Assembly (NCBI RefSeq): GCF_019219025.1
Contig: NZ_JAHUWN010000003.1
Location: forward strand, 282,520 to 346,519
DNA length: 64,000 bases
Direction of reading: 5' to 3'
From: Bacillus sp. sid0103
GTDB lineage: Bacteria > Bacillota > Bacilli > Bacillales_B > DSM-18226
The first letter of the stretch is position 1; every line of letters begins with the position of its first letter. The notes under the pieces are model-generated. The model was not told the DNA's origin. It saw only the letters and a list, made by a program, of their open reading frames with translations, and ran no database searches. Below, piece after piece: positions 51,269-60,149 of the stretch. Both the position numbers and the translations under genes were made by a program.

Positions 51269-53302
51269 TTACGGAATAATCTTTGTTGTTCTTGCTTTTT
51301 CTGCTGTTTGTTGAATCCGTTTACTTAATGGTTTTTTTAAGAGAAGAGCTAAAAGTAAGCTCAAAACAAAAAAGACAACCATTGCCATAATATCTTTTAA
51401 CACTACATCCACGATCATTCCACCGACTGTTTCACGAAGCATACTCACCGCATAGGTAAATGGCATAAAAGGGTTAATGGTTTGAAAAAAAGATGAAGTC
51501 AAACTCACTGGAAAGGTAGCACCAGAACTTGAGATTTGTAGCACCAAGAAAATAATCGCTAACCCTTTACCTATATTTCCGAACACCGAACATAAGGAAT
51601 AAGTGATAGTGACAAACACCATGCTGATAAAAATACTTAATAGTACAAACCAGAGTTTGTCCACCACATACGTGTGAATGAAGAACAAATCTCCAAGGGA
51701 CACAATAGCAGCTTGAAAGATTCCGATGGTAAGAAACGTAAAAAGCCTTCCTAAAAAAAGCTGGTAACCGTTAAAACCAGTGTCCGGATTGTCAACATCC
51801 ACTTTTAGTGAGGCAATTAAAAGTGTCGCTCCTACCCAAAGTGCAAGCAATGTGTAAAACGGAGTCATTGCGGAACCATAGTTCGGAATAGGAAATAACC
51901 GCTTTGTTTTTAATAAAATCGGATTTGACAAGAAACTACTTTCCTTTTGCGGATCATGCTTTAGAAATTGGATTAAATTGTACATATTTACACTGCCTTC
52001 GAACCTTCTAATTTTATCTGCAGCACTCCTTATTTTCGTCTCAAATCCTGGTAAATCGTTACGAGCAAAGTCCGCTGCTTTGTGGACTGCTTCTACTACT
52101 GCAGGGAGCCTTGTTCTAATTAGGTCGGAAGCTTTTCGAATGTCCTCCTCCACTTTTGGCAAATCAGTTCGGACAAAGTCGGCAGCCTTATGTATTTTTA
52201 ATTCATGGGTTGGAAAATCATTTTTTAAAAAATCCGCTGCTGAATTAATCCCCTTGGTCATTGTGTCCACTTGCTGTTGAAAACCGGCTTGTGTTTCATC
52301 TACATTACTACGGATTTTTACTAGTTCCTCGTATATCTGACTTAGCTGACCTTGACTAGTTGCAGTTTCAGTCTCTTCGGCTCCGGCCCCCTTCATTCGA
52401 TCTAGGGTTTGTTTTATTTCGGTTTCAATTACTGTTAAATTGGTCCCGATACCTGTGATAATATCTTTGCTTTTCTGCAATCCCGAAATCTTTTCTTGCA
52501 GGACAATCACTTTGTCACCAGTTTCCTTAATTAGCGGCAAACTTGCTTCAACCTTTAAGATACTGTTACCTGCCTGCTGAATCTCTGGTATTCTCTGTTC
52601 TAACTCAATAATCTTTTGCCCTTTTTCCTGTATTTCAGGCAACTTTCTCTCAAGTTCAATTGCCTTTTTACCCATTTTCCCAATCTCTGGCAGAGCCTTT
52701 TCTAATTCAAAAATCTGTTTTTCCACATTATTTATGGATGGTAGTGCTTGTTCCAGTTCAATACCAGCTTTATAAAATCCTTTGAAAATTGCTTCGCTTA
52801 CTGTTTTAATAAAAACTTGGCTTATTTGGGCAGTTACGCTTGAGGCTCCTGAACTGGCAATTTTCGGAGCTACAGCATTGATCTTTTCATTTACAGCGAA
52901 CTCGATTTCTGGTTTTTGGGGATTGACCTCTAGAATACTGGACAGCCTCTTCGAAAAATCCTTGGGAATAATGAGATAGGCATAATAACTTCCTTTGTCC
53001 ACACCACTTTCTGCATCCGTCCGATTGACAAAGACCCAACCAAGCTGATGATTCTTTCTAAGAATTTTTACGGTATCATTTCCAACATTTATTTTTTTCC
53101 CACGTACCTGCGTTCCTTCATCCTCATTACTAACAGCCACACGAATCCCTGATGTATTGCCATAAGGGTCCCACATTGACTTAATGTTTACCCAAGCATA
53201 TGCAGAAGGCATGACCATAAGTGCGCAAATTAACAACACAACAGTAGGCACACTAAAGATATTTTTCCAATCTGTTTTATAAACGTGCCAAATTTTCCCT
53301 AT
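51269..53302 (-). CDS. YhgE/Pip-domain membrane protein with apparent AUA start
   Basis: A membrane protein of about 677 residues from the YhgE/Pip family (phage-infection protein and type VII secretion related). It has one N-terminal helix, an exported region of about 400 residues, and five or six C-terminal membrane helices (about 430-655). The exported part shows two repeat types: LExxLPEIxxxGxxxIELE and later AADFxRxDLPxxExxIxK units. The only AGGAGG ribosome site is followed after 7 bases by ATA (53302), and the reading frame from there (IGKIWHVYKTDWKNIF) matches the family's normal N-terminus. The next ordinary start is a GTG at 53251 with no ribosome site. Confidence 0.82.
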   Translation of the reverse strand: MGKIWHVYKTDWKNIFSVPTVVLLICALMVMPSAYAWVNIKSMWDPYGNTSGIRVAVSNEDEGTQVRGKKINVGNDTVKILRKNHQLGWVFVNRTDAESGVDKGSYYAYLIIPKDFSKRLSSILEVNPQKPEIEFAVNEKINAVAPKIASSGASSVTAQISQVFIKTVSEAIFKGFYKAGIELEQALPSINNVEKQIFELEKALPEIGKMGKKAIELERKLPEIQEKGQKIIELEQRIPEIQQAGNSILKVEASLPLIKETGDKVIVLQEKISGLQKSKDIITGIGTNLTVIETEIKQTLDRMKGAGAEETETATSQGQLSQIYEELVKIRSNVDETQAGFQQQVDTMTKGINSAADFLKNDFPTHELKIHKAADFVRTDLPKVEEDIRKASDLIRTRLPAVVEAVHKAADFARNDLPGFETKIRSAADKIRRFEGSVNMYNLIQFLKHDPQKESSFLSNPILLKTKRLFPIPNYGSAMTPFYTLLALWVGATLLIASLKVDVDNPDTGFNGYQLFLGRLFTFLTIGIFQAAIVSLGDLFFIHTYVVDKLWFVLLSIFISMVFVTITYSLCSVFGNIGKGLAIIFLVLQISSSGATFPVSLTSSFFQTINPFMPFTYAVSMLRETVGGMIVDVVLKDIMAMVVFFVLSLLLALLLKKPLSKRIQQTAEKARTTKIIP

Positions 53303-53414
53303 CTTAATCCCTCCTATACGGTCTTCCTATTTACTTACTTTATCTTTGCACTTTTCGAAAATATTGATTCAATATTCTATTGGACAGGATATTCTTTGCA
53401 AGAGGTTTGAAGAC

Positions 53415-53456
53415 AAAAAAACTGCCTGAGAATTTTTTTCTCAGGCAGTTTTTTAT
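53415..53456 (-). terminator. Terminator overlapping the end of ltaS
   Basis: A stem of at least 15 bp, AAAAAACTGCCTGAGA / TCTCAGGCAGTTTTTT, follows and partly includes the ltaS stop codon, with A and T runs on both sides. Confidence 0.9.
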
Positions 53457-55402
53457 TTAGAGACTACATTTTTATCGTCATTATAGTTGTATTGCGAACG
53501 GTCAACTGGTTTAAAGTTTTCAGGTTTGTAGAAGCGTAATAAATCGCCATTTACGACTTTATCTGAAAGCTTTAATTTATATTCAACGATTTTCTGATCT
53601 TTCTTAGCTTCTTCATTTTTGGCTTTATCTAATTTCATGCCCGTTTTGGAATCATAGAATTTACCATCAATAGAAGTAATCGTTGAGCTTACAAAATCTC
53701 CATTTCTAAAAGGCACTAAATCATCATGCTGTTTAGATAATAGGTCGGTACCAAATTGAACATACTCTTTTGTATCGGTTCCAAGCAAGTGAAGAAGTGT
53801 TGGAAGAAGATCGATTTGACCACCGTATTCGTGGTTTACCCCACCTTCCATTCCTGGAACACGAATAAATAATGGTACACGCTGTAATCCACTATTTTCA
53901 AATGGTGTAATTTCTTTACCCATTACTTGTGACATTGCTTTATTATGGTTTTCAGAAATTCCATAGTGATCACCATACATGACAATTATGGAACGATCGT
54001 ATAAACCAGATTTTTTCAGGTAATCAAAGAATTGCTTCAAGGCTTCATCCGCATATCGTGCGGTTTGAAAATAACCATCGACAGATTTATCACCGGTTGT
54101 ACCTGGTGCAATCGTTGCGTCTTCTTCATTAATTGGATACGGGTAATGATTTGATACTGTAATAAATTTTGTATAGAATGGCTCTGGTAAAGATTCCAGC
54201 AGCGGAATGGATTGCTCATAAAAAGGTTTGTCCTTCAGCCCGTACTCAGCTAAATCTTTAGAATCTATTTGATAGTAGTTTGAATCAAAGAACTTGTTGA
54301 AACCAAATGATTTATAAATTTCATTACGATTCCAGAAGCTTCCTGAATTCCCGTGGAACACCGCTGACGTGTAGCCTTGCTGACCCAAAATGGCAGGAGC
54401 AGCCTCATAAGTGTTTAATCCTTTAGTTGTATATGCTGATCCTTGGGATAATCCATATAATGAATTTTCCAACATAAATTCAGCATCCGATGTTTTCCCT
54501 TGTCCAGTTTGATGGAAGAAGTTATCAAAGTATAGGGTATTTTGATCTTTCGTTAATGAATTTAAAAATGGCGTTACTTCTTCCCCATTCAACTTGTAAT
54601 TAATAAGGAAGTTTTGCATGGATTCAAGATGTAAATAGATTACATTCATACCTTTTCCAGCACCAAAGTAAGCTGGATTTGGCTCTGCGTAATTAGATTT
54701 TGTATAGTTAACGACTTCAGTAATATCATCACTGCTCGCCATAACTCTTTGTGCTGATGCTTTCGTACTTTGGACAGCATCATAAATGGTGTAATTGTAC
54801 ATTCCTAAATATTTCACGATATAGTTTCGGTCAAATCCTCTAGTTAATAATTGAGGACGGTCCGTTTCAGCTAGGGCTAAATTCGCACTTGAAATCGCAA
54901 TGGCCATTGAAAATAGCGCGGCAACTTTCTCGCGATTCATGTCGTTTGCTTCTATTTTTACAAAACGAAAAACAAGTAAGGCAATTAACACTATAATGTC
55001 AATGAAGAATAAAAAATCATACGGCTTTAATAAGGAAGTGACACTGCCGCTTACATCGCCAAAGTTTTGAGTCTGTGTTAAGGTTGGTAAGGTAATAAAA
55101 TCACTAAAGAATCGGTAAAATAAGACATTTGCATATAAAAGGAACGATAAAAGAAAATCTATAACAATCAGCCCAATATACTTTTTTCTACCTTTTAAAA
55201 AGAAAGCAACGCCTAAGAAAAGTAAAGCAGATCCAAGCGGATTGATAAATAATAGAAACTTCTGAAGAGAATTTTCGATTCCTAAGTCAAATTGCGTTAA
55301 TTGAACGATATATGTTTTTATCCATAAGAAAAATACTGTCAAAAAGAAAAAGCCAACATATTTATTAAAAATACTTTGACCTCTTTGCAATAAGTTATTC
55401 AT
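53453..55402 (-). CDS. ltaS: Lipoteichoic acid synthase family (LtaS-type)
   Basis: Polymerises glycerol phosphate from phosphatidylglycerol on the outer face of the membrane. The 649-residue length is that of B. subtilis LtaS. Five membrane helices (about 15-185) precede an extracellular sulfatase-like domain with catalytic Thr in QTGQGKTSDAEF, metal ligands in YGDHYGISENHN, and the FHGNSGSFWNR loop. The ATG at 55402 (MNNLLQRG) follows AGGTAGGTG; an upstream ATG lacks a ribosome site. Which of the LtaS/YfnI/YqgS paralogues it is cannot be fixed with certainty. Confidence 0.9.
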   Translation of the reverse strand: MNNLLQRGQSIFNKYVGFFFLTVFFLWIKTYIVQLTQFDLGIENSLQKFLLFINPLGSALLFLGVAFFLKGRKKYIGLIVIDFLLSFLLYANVLFYRFFSDFITLPTLTQTQNFGDVSGSVTSLLKPYDFLFFIDIIVLIALLVFRFVKIEANDMNREKVAALFSMAIAISSANLALAETDRPQLLTRGFDRNYIVKYLGMYNYTIYDAVQSTKASAQRVMASSDDITEVVNYTKSNYAEPNPAYFGAGKGMNVIYLHLESMQNFLINYKLNGEEVTPFLNSLTKDQNTLYFDNFFHQTGQGKTSDAEFMLENSLYGLSQGSAYTTKGLNTYEAAPAILGQQGYTSAVFHGNSGSFWNRNEIYKSFGFNKFFDSNYYQIDSKDLAEYGLKDKPFYEQSIPLLESLPEPFYTKFITVSNHYPYPINEEDATIAPGTTGDKSVDGYFQTARYADEALKQFFDYLKKSGLYDRSIIVMYGDHYGISENHNKAMSQVMGKEITPFENSGLQRVPLFIRVPGMEGGVNHEYGGQIDLLPTLLHLLGTDTKEYVQFGTDLLSKQHDDLVPFRNGDFVSSTITSIDGKFYDSKTGMKLDKAKNEEAKKDQKIVEYKLKLSDKVVNGDLLRFYKPENFKPVDRSQYNYNDDKNVVSK

Positions 55403-55605
55403 ACTAGCACCTACCTTGTAATCTATGATTATATTTACAGTCATTATTTTTAAATGGATGGAATTGCTCTTAATAGACTAACATCTATTGTAATGTTTAA
55501 ATATGAACAATCCATGAATAATTCAAGAAAAAATCAAAATGGCCAGCACAAGTATTTTACTATACTCTTTTTTAAAAAAATGTCAAGTGCTAGGTAAAAA
55601 TATAA

Positions 55606-55653
55606 AGAAGCTGACTCTACCGTTAATATTTCCTTAACGAAGAATCAGCTTCT
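55606..55653 (-). terminator. Terminator downstream of swrC and the repeat element
   Basis: The stem AGAAGCTGA / TCAGCTTCT with inner GTTAA / TTAAC lies between the repeat element and ltaS and ends in a T-rich run on the minus strand. Confidence 0.75.
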
Positions 55654-55673
55654 AGTCATTTTATTATACTTAT

Positions 55674-55853
55674 AGGCTCTGTTTAAACTTGTGTGTTAAT
55701 TTCCGCTCCAGGCGCTTCGCTTTCCGCGGGCGGTCCGGGGAGCCTCCTCGTCGCTGCGCTCCTGCGGGGTCTCCCCTGCCCCGTTCTCCCGCAGGAGTCT
55801 TCGCGCCTTCCACTACAATCAACAGGGTGCCAAAATCTACAATATGTTTTAAT
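55674..55853. repeat. Full-length GC-rich palindromic dispersed element
   Basis: About 180 bp starting GGCTCTGTTTAAAC, with TTCCGCTCCAGGCGCTTCGC, CCGCGGGCGG, CCTGCGGGGTCTCCCC, CCCGCAGGAGTCTTCGCGCC and ACAATCAACAGG. It is the longest of the copies in this window, strongly GC-rich against AT-rich flanks, and folds as an imperfect palindrome. It sits directly after the swrC stop codon. Confidence 0.85.
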
Positions 55854-55861
55854 ATTATTAT

Positions 55862-58800
55862 TTATAAAACTTTCTCTACCTGCTTCTTTTCTTTACGCTT
55901 CATTTTCATAAGTGTTTCATACACAATCGGTACGATTACTAATGTAAGCAGCGTCGAACTTGTTAATCCGCCGATAACAGTGACACCTAATCCCTTCGAA
56001 ATAAGTCCACTGCCCTCCATTCCAACTGCAAGTGGGATAAGTGCCCCAATGGTCGCAATGGCTGTCATCAGAATTGGACGAAGGCGTGTTCCGGCTGCCT
56101 CAAGAAGGGCCTCTCTGGTTGATAATCCATCATTCTCTTTATGAATAACACGGTCAATTAGGACAATCGCATTAGTTACGACGATACCAATTAACATCAA
56201 GGCTCCAATCATGGCAGATACACTTAAGGTTTCACCTGCGACCAATAAACCTAAAAGTCCGCCGATGATCGTAAATGGCAACGAGAATAGAATCGCTAAC
56301 GGAGCTAACCCTCCACCAAATGTAATGACGAGTACTAAATAGACAATCGCAATCGCTGCCAGCATAGCTAAACCTAATTGTGTAAACGATTCTGCGATAT
56401 CCTCCGATACCCCGCCGACGGAAATATCAACAGATGCAGGAAGTTTTAATTTATCTACTTTCTTTTGAACTGCAGTTGAAACTTTTGAGACATCCTTGGT
56501 CGTAATTTCAGCACTTACACTTGCATAAATACGACCATCACGTCTTGTAATCGTATCAGATGTATTTCCTTTTTTGATATCGATGACATCCTTAATAGGG
56601 ACTGCTATACCCATTGGTGATTGGACGGTTTTTTCAGTTAGTTCATTTATATCTTCGTAATCATTTTTCTCGACTTCTAAATAAACATTCATTTCTTTTC
56701 CGTCATTTTCAATGGTGGTCAATACTTGTCGCTGGCCATTACCCGCAAGTTCCATTCCTACTTGTGCAGGGGTAAGCCCTAATTGACTTAACTTTTCCTG
56801 ATCAGCGACCAAAGTATATTCTTCATAAGTGTCAGCAATACTTGTCTTCACATTTCTAAGTGAGTCATTCCTTTTTAAAATTTTCGCGATATTGTTTACG
56901 AATGGCTCAATCTCATCCATATTGTCACCATATACATTATACGAAAGTGCATTTGATGAACCCATACCTGAGAAGTCTTGACTAGCCCATTCTCCTTTAT
57001 CATTTCGTTTGTTTAAATCATTGATAACATTTTCCGTTTCTTTGGAAAAGTTTTTGGTATCTTTGTCATATTCAACAAAAAACATAGCCGAATTGCTTTG
57101 TCCAGGATTCATTGGATTCTCTCCGCCGACTGAAAACTGAATCGTCTTCACTCCTGTTCTGTTTTCAAAAAATCCTTCTGCTTCCGTTGCAATCCGTTCC
57201 ACTTCATCCAATGTTTGCCCTGGGGCAGGTTTATAAGTGGCCACTACCATTTTTTGTTCATCAGATGGCAAGAAACTTACTCCAATAACCGGTACAAGGA
57301 ACAAGCTGCCTACTAATAAAAGAATGGCAAACCCGAACGTAATGATTTTATGGTTTAATGACCAATTGAGAATCTTTTTATATCCTAATGCTAATTTCCC
57401 TGGTTTATGTTCAACATGAACTTGTTTTTCGGATATACCCTTTTTAAATAACGAATGGGCCATCATCGGAACAACCGTAATGGCTACTAATAGCGATGCC
57501 AGTAAGGCAAAAACGATTGTTAAGGCAAAAGGTAAAAACATTTCACCAACTGGCCCCTTCACTAAACCTAATGGAAGGAACACAGCAATTGTTACAATGG
57601 TTGAAGAAAAGATTGGCATAAACATCTCTCTCGTGGCAGCAACAATTAATTCTTTACCACTTAATGTTTCATTTTTAAGAGACATCCGTCTAAAAATGTT
57701 TTCAATAACAACAATTGAATCATCAATAACACGGCCGATGGCCACTGTCATTGCCCCAAGAGTCATCATATTAAGCGTAATATCCATTTGTTTTAGCAGT
57801 AAAATCGCTATTAAAATGGATAATGGAATCGAGATAACCGAAATAATGGTTGTGCGGAAATTTCTTAAGAAAAGCAAGATGATCACCATGGCAAATATGG
57901 CACCGAAAATGGCTTTATTCAACATGGTTGAGACAGATTCTTCAATAGGTTTTCCCTGATCAAAAATGGTCGTAACCTTTAATCCATCAACGTGATCTTC
58001 TAAATCACCCAATTTTTCTTTAACAGCGTTCACAACGTCCACTGTATTTGCATCTTGTGAACTTGTAATTTGGACTCCGATTGACTCTTCTCCATTTGTC
58101 CTCGAAATAGATTCCGCTTTCCCAACTACCTCAATCGTGGCAATTTCTTTCAGTTCTACCGTAGGGACAGCCGCAGAAGACTGTGCTGATGGTTTGCCTT
58201 GGTTAACTTGGCCAGCGGTTATACCAGGTTGTCCTTGGTTTTGTTGACTAGCCGCCGCTCCTTGCTGAGCACTTCCTGCTGATGGAATAACAGGAATTTT
58301 AATAGCTTTTAAGTCATCAATAGTCGAAACATTACCATCAATCACAACAGATTTTTGTGTATCTTTGAATGTGTATAACCCTAAAGGCATGGTAACATCT
58401 GAAGCTTTAATTAAATTCTTAACCGTTTCTTCAGATAGGCCATATTGCTTTAATTTCGTCTGGTTAAATTTTAATTGGACTTCGTCCACTTGTTGACCTG
58501 AAATTTGAACGGTTGATACTCCCTCAATACCTTCCAGTTCTGGAACGATCTCTTCCTCTGCCGTTTTTGTTAATTCCGCCAACGATTGTTTAGAATTGGT
58601 GATACTTAATGACATGACTGGGAAGGCAGAAAAACTCATTCGAGAAACTTCTGGCTCCTCTACTCCATCAGGAAGTTTAAGATTGCTTAGTGCTTCCTTT
58701 ACTTCATTTTGAGCTTTTTCCATGTCTTTTTCAAAATTGTATTCTATTTGAATAGATGAAGCGTTTTGAAAAGAAGATGAACTAACGACCGAAACCCCAT

Positions 58801-59026
58801 CTAAATTTTCTACTCGTTTTTCAATTGGTTCTGTCACTTTCTCAGCTACTTGTTCTGGTGTCGCACCTGGATACACAGCCAAAACTGAAACAAGTGGTGT
58901 ACTAATATTAGGAATGGTTTCTAATTTCATGTTCATTCCGGAATACAATCCAGCAACGGTAACAATAATAGTTAACAGCCAAACTGCAAATTTGTTTTTC
59001 AATGAAAACTGAATGATTTTCTTCAT
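55862..59026 (-). CDS. swrC: RND-family efflux pump, SwrC type
   Basis: A 1054-residue AcrB/HAE1-type multidrug efflux permease, similar to B. subtilis SwrC (YerP), which gives self-resistance to surfactin. Two repeats of six membrane helices with two large exported loops; GRVIDDSIVVIENIFRR carries the proton-relay Asp pair of TM4. The first exported loop has a low-complexity insert rich in Gln, Ala and Gly (about residues 265-300, for example GAAASQQNQGQPG). The ATG at 59026 follows AAGGAGAG. Divergent from a YerO-like TetR gene with a shared operator. Substrate inferred. Confidence 0.88.
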   Translation of the reverse strand: MKKIIQFSLKNKFAVWLLTIIVTVAGLYSGMNMKLETIPNISTPLVSVLAVYPGATPEQVAEKVTEPIEKRVENLDGVSVVSSSSFQNASSIQIEYNFEKDMEKAQNEVKEALSNLKLPDGVEEPEVSRMSFSAFPVMSLSITNSKQSLAELTKTAEEEIVPELEGIEGVSTVQISGQQVDEVQLKFNQTKLKQYGLSEETVKNLIKASDVTMPLGLYTFKDTQKSVVIDGNVSTIDDLKAIKIPVIPSAGSAQQGAAASQQNQGQPGITAGQVNQGKPSAQSSAAVPTVELKEIATIEVVGKAESISRTNGEESIGVQITSSQDANTVDVVNAVKEKLGDLEDHVDGLKVTTIFDQGKPIEESVSTMLNKAIFGAIFAMVIILLFLRNFRTTIISVISIPLSILIAILLLKQMDITLNMMTLGAMTVAIGRVIDDSIVVIENIFRRMSLKNETLSGKELIVAATREMFMPIFSSTIVTIAVFLPLGLVKGPVGEMFLPFALTIVFALLASLLVAITVVPMMAHSLFKKGISEKQVHVEHKPGKLALGYKKILNWSLNHKIITFGFAILLLVGSLFLVPVIGVSFLPSDEQKMVVATYKPAPGQTLDEVERIATEAEGFFENRTGVKTIQFSVGGENPMNPGQSNSAMFFVEYDKDTKNFSKETENVINDLNKRNDKGEWASQDFSGMGSSNALSYNVYGDNMDEIEPFVNNIAKILKRNDSLRNVKTSIADTYEEYTLVADQEKLSQLGLTPAQVGMELAGNGQRQVLTTIENDGKEMNVYLEVEKNDYEDINELTEKTVQSPMGIAVPIKDVIDIKKGNTSDTITRRDGRIYASVSAEITTKDVSKVSTAVQKKVDKLKLPASVDISVGGVSEDIAESFTQLGLAMLAAIAIVYLVLVITFGGGLAPLAILFSLPFTIIGGLLGLLVAGETLSVSAMIGALMLIGIVVTNAIVLIDRVIHKENDGLSTREALLEAAGTRLRPILMTAIATIGALIPLAVGMEGSGLISKGLGVTVIGGLTSSTLLTLVIVPIVYETLMKMKRKEKKQVEKVL

Positions 59027-59108
59027 ATTTCTCTCCTTCTTATACATTGTTGACATTTCAGTCTGATTCGAATAGGATTGACTATGCGGTCATAACAAAT
59101 TTAATAAT

Positions 59109-59122
59109 ACTGACCGGCCAGT
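59109..59122. promoter_or_regulatory. TetR operator between swrC and its regulator
   Basis: The palindrome ACTGACCGGCCAGT lies in the 152-bp divergent region. An almost identical site, ACTGACCGGACAGT, lies before the downstream MFS gene (60079-60092). Both are probable binding sites of the TetR protein encoded between them. Confidence 0.8.
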
Positions 59123-59178
59123 CATAAGTCAAGAATTATACATACAACATCGGTACATTTTGTAATGGAGGGTTTATT

Positions 59179-60039
59179 TTGACAGAAAAGGAGAAAGTAA
59201 TTGTTCAATCAGGGATGAAGCTTTTTGCTCAAAAAGGTTTTTCATCGACGTCGGTCCAAGAGATTGCTAGTGAAAGTAATATTTCTAAAGGGGCTTTCTA
59301 TTTACATTTTAAATCAAAAGATGACTTATTACTCTCAATTCTGGAATATATATTTGATACGATTGAATCAAGTAGGTTAGTTTTTGAAAACCAAGATTTA
59401 TCTCCTCGAGAAAAATTCATCAAGCAAATCACTGCTTTTTTCAGAACATTTATTGGTCATAAAGAATTTATGATTATGCTCTCCAAAGAACAGGCAATCC
59501 CAAGGAATGAAGAAATCAAAAAACTTTTCTTCAAAAAGCGTTTTGAATCTCATTTATTACATCGCAAAGGTTTAGTTTCTATTTATGGACAAACGATTGA
59601 GCCTTTTTCGATTGATTTAGCTTTGATTCTTGAAGGGTTGTTTCAAACGTATGTGGGATTATTGATGCTCGAACCTGCGGAGTTTGAGATTGAGAAACTA
59701 TCCCATTTTTTAATGAAAAGAATGGATAGTATCGTAAAAGACATTTCAAGCGAAGAACCCTTCATAACTGAGGAAAAGATGGGGAATATAATTAAAAATT
59801 CAAAGCATTGTTTTGAACCAGCAAATGTAAATAATATTGTCCAAAAAATGAGGAATGAAATCGATCAAATAGAAAATAGAGAAGCTTTAGAAATATCATT
59901 AGACGTCCTTGAAGAGGAAATTAATAAACAAAGTCCCCGTCTACCAGTGATAAAAGGAATGCTTTCCAATTTTAAGGGAATCTCAACATTAGAACCATTT
60001 AACAAGGAAATTGCTGATTTTTATGGATTTGAACTATAA
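59179..60039 (+). CDS. TetR-family regulator, YerO-like
   Basis: A 286-residue TetR repressor, longer than average, as is B. subtilis YerO from memory. The helix-turn-helix is LFAQKGFSSTSVQEIASESNISKGAFYLHFKSKDDLL (within residues 13-50). The rest is a helical ligand domain with a charged C-terminal extension. The TTG start at 59179 follows GGAGGG at 6 bases. Divergent from swrC and followed by the DHA2 pump gene; a shared operator motif flanks both sides, so it likely represses both pumps. Confidence 0.9.
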   Translation: MTEKEKVIVQSGMKLFAQKGFSSTSVQEIASESNISKGAFYLHFKSKDDLLLSILEYIFDTIESSRLVFENQDLSPREKFIKQITAFFRTFIGHKEFMIMLSKEQAIPRNEEIKKLFFKKRFESHLLHRKGLVSIYGQTIEPFSIDLALILEGLFQTYVGLLMLEPAEFEIEKLSHFLMKRMDSIVKDISSEEPFITEEKMGNIIKNSKHCFEPANVNNIVQKMRNEIDQIENREALEISLDVLEEEINKQSPRLPVIKGMLSNFKGISTLEPFNKEIADFYGFEL

Positions 60040-60075
60040 GGATATCTTTTGAAATATCCTTTCCTATAAAAACGA

Positions 60076-60105
60076 TTGACTGACCGGACAGTAATAATGT
60101 ATATT
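60076..60105 (+). promoter_or_regulatory. Promoter with TetR operator for the DHA2 pump
   Basis: TTGACT (60076-60081) and TATATT (60100-60105) with an 18-bp spacer. The palindrome ACTGACCGGACAGT (60079-60092) covers the -35 and spacer, as expected for repression. Confidence 0.75.
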
Positions 60106-60149
60106 GTATGACGGAACTTATTTAAAACGTGAAGATAGGAGAAATAGAT

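Noticed and set aside
55689..56144. Plus-strand frame of 151 codons starting in the repeat at 55674
   Set aside because: Its first part is the dispersed palindrome and the rest is antisense to the RND pump gene; composition is shadow-like.
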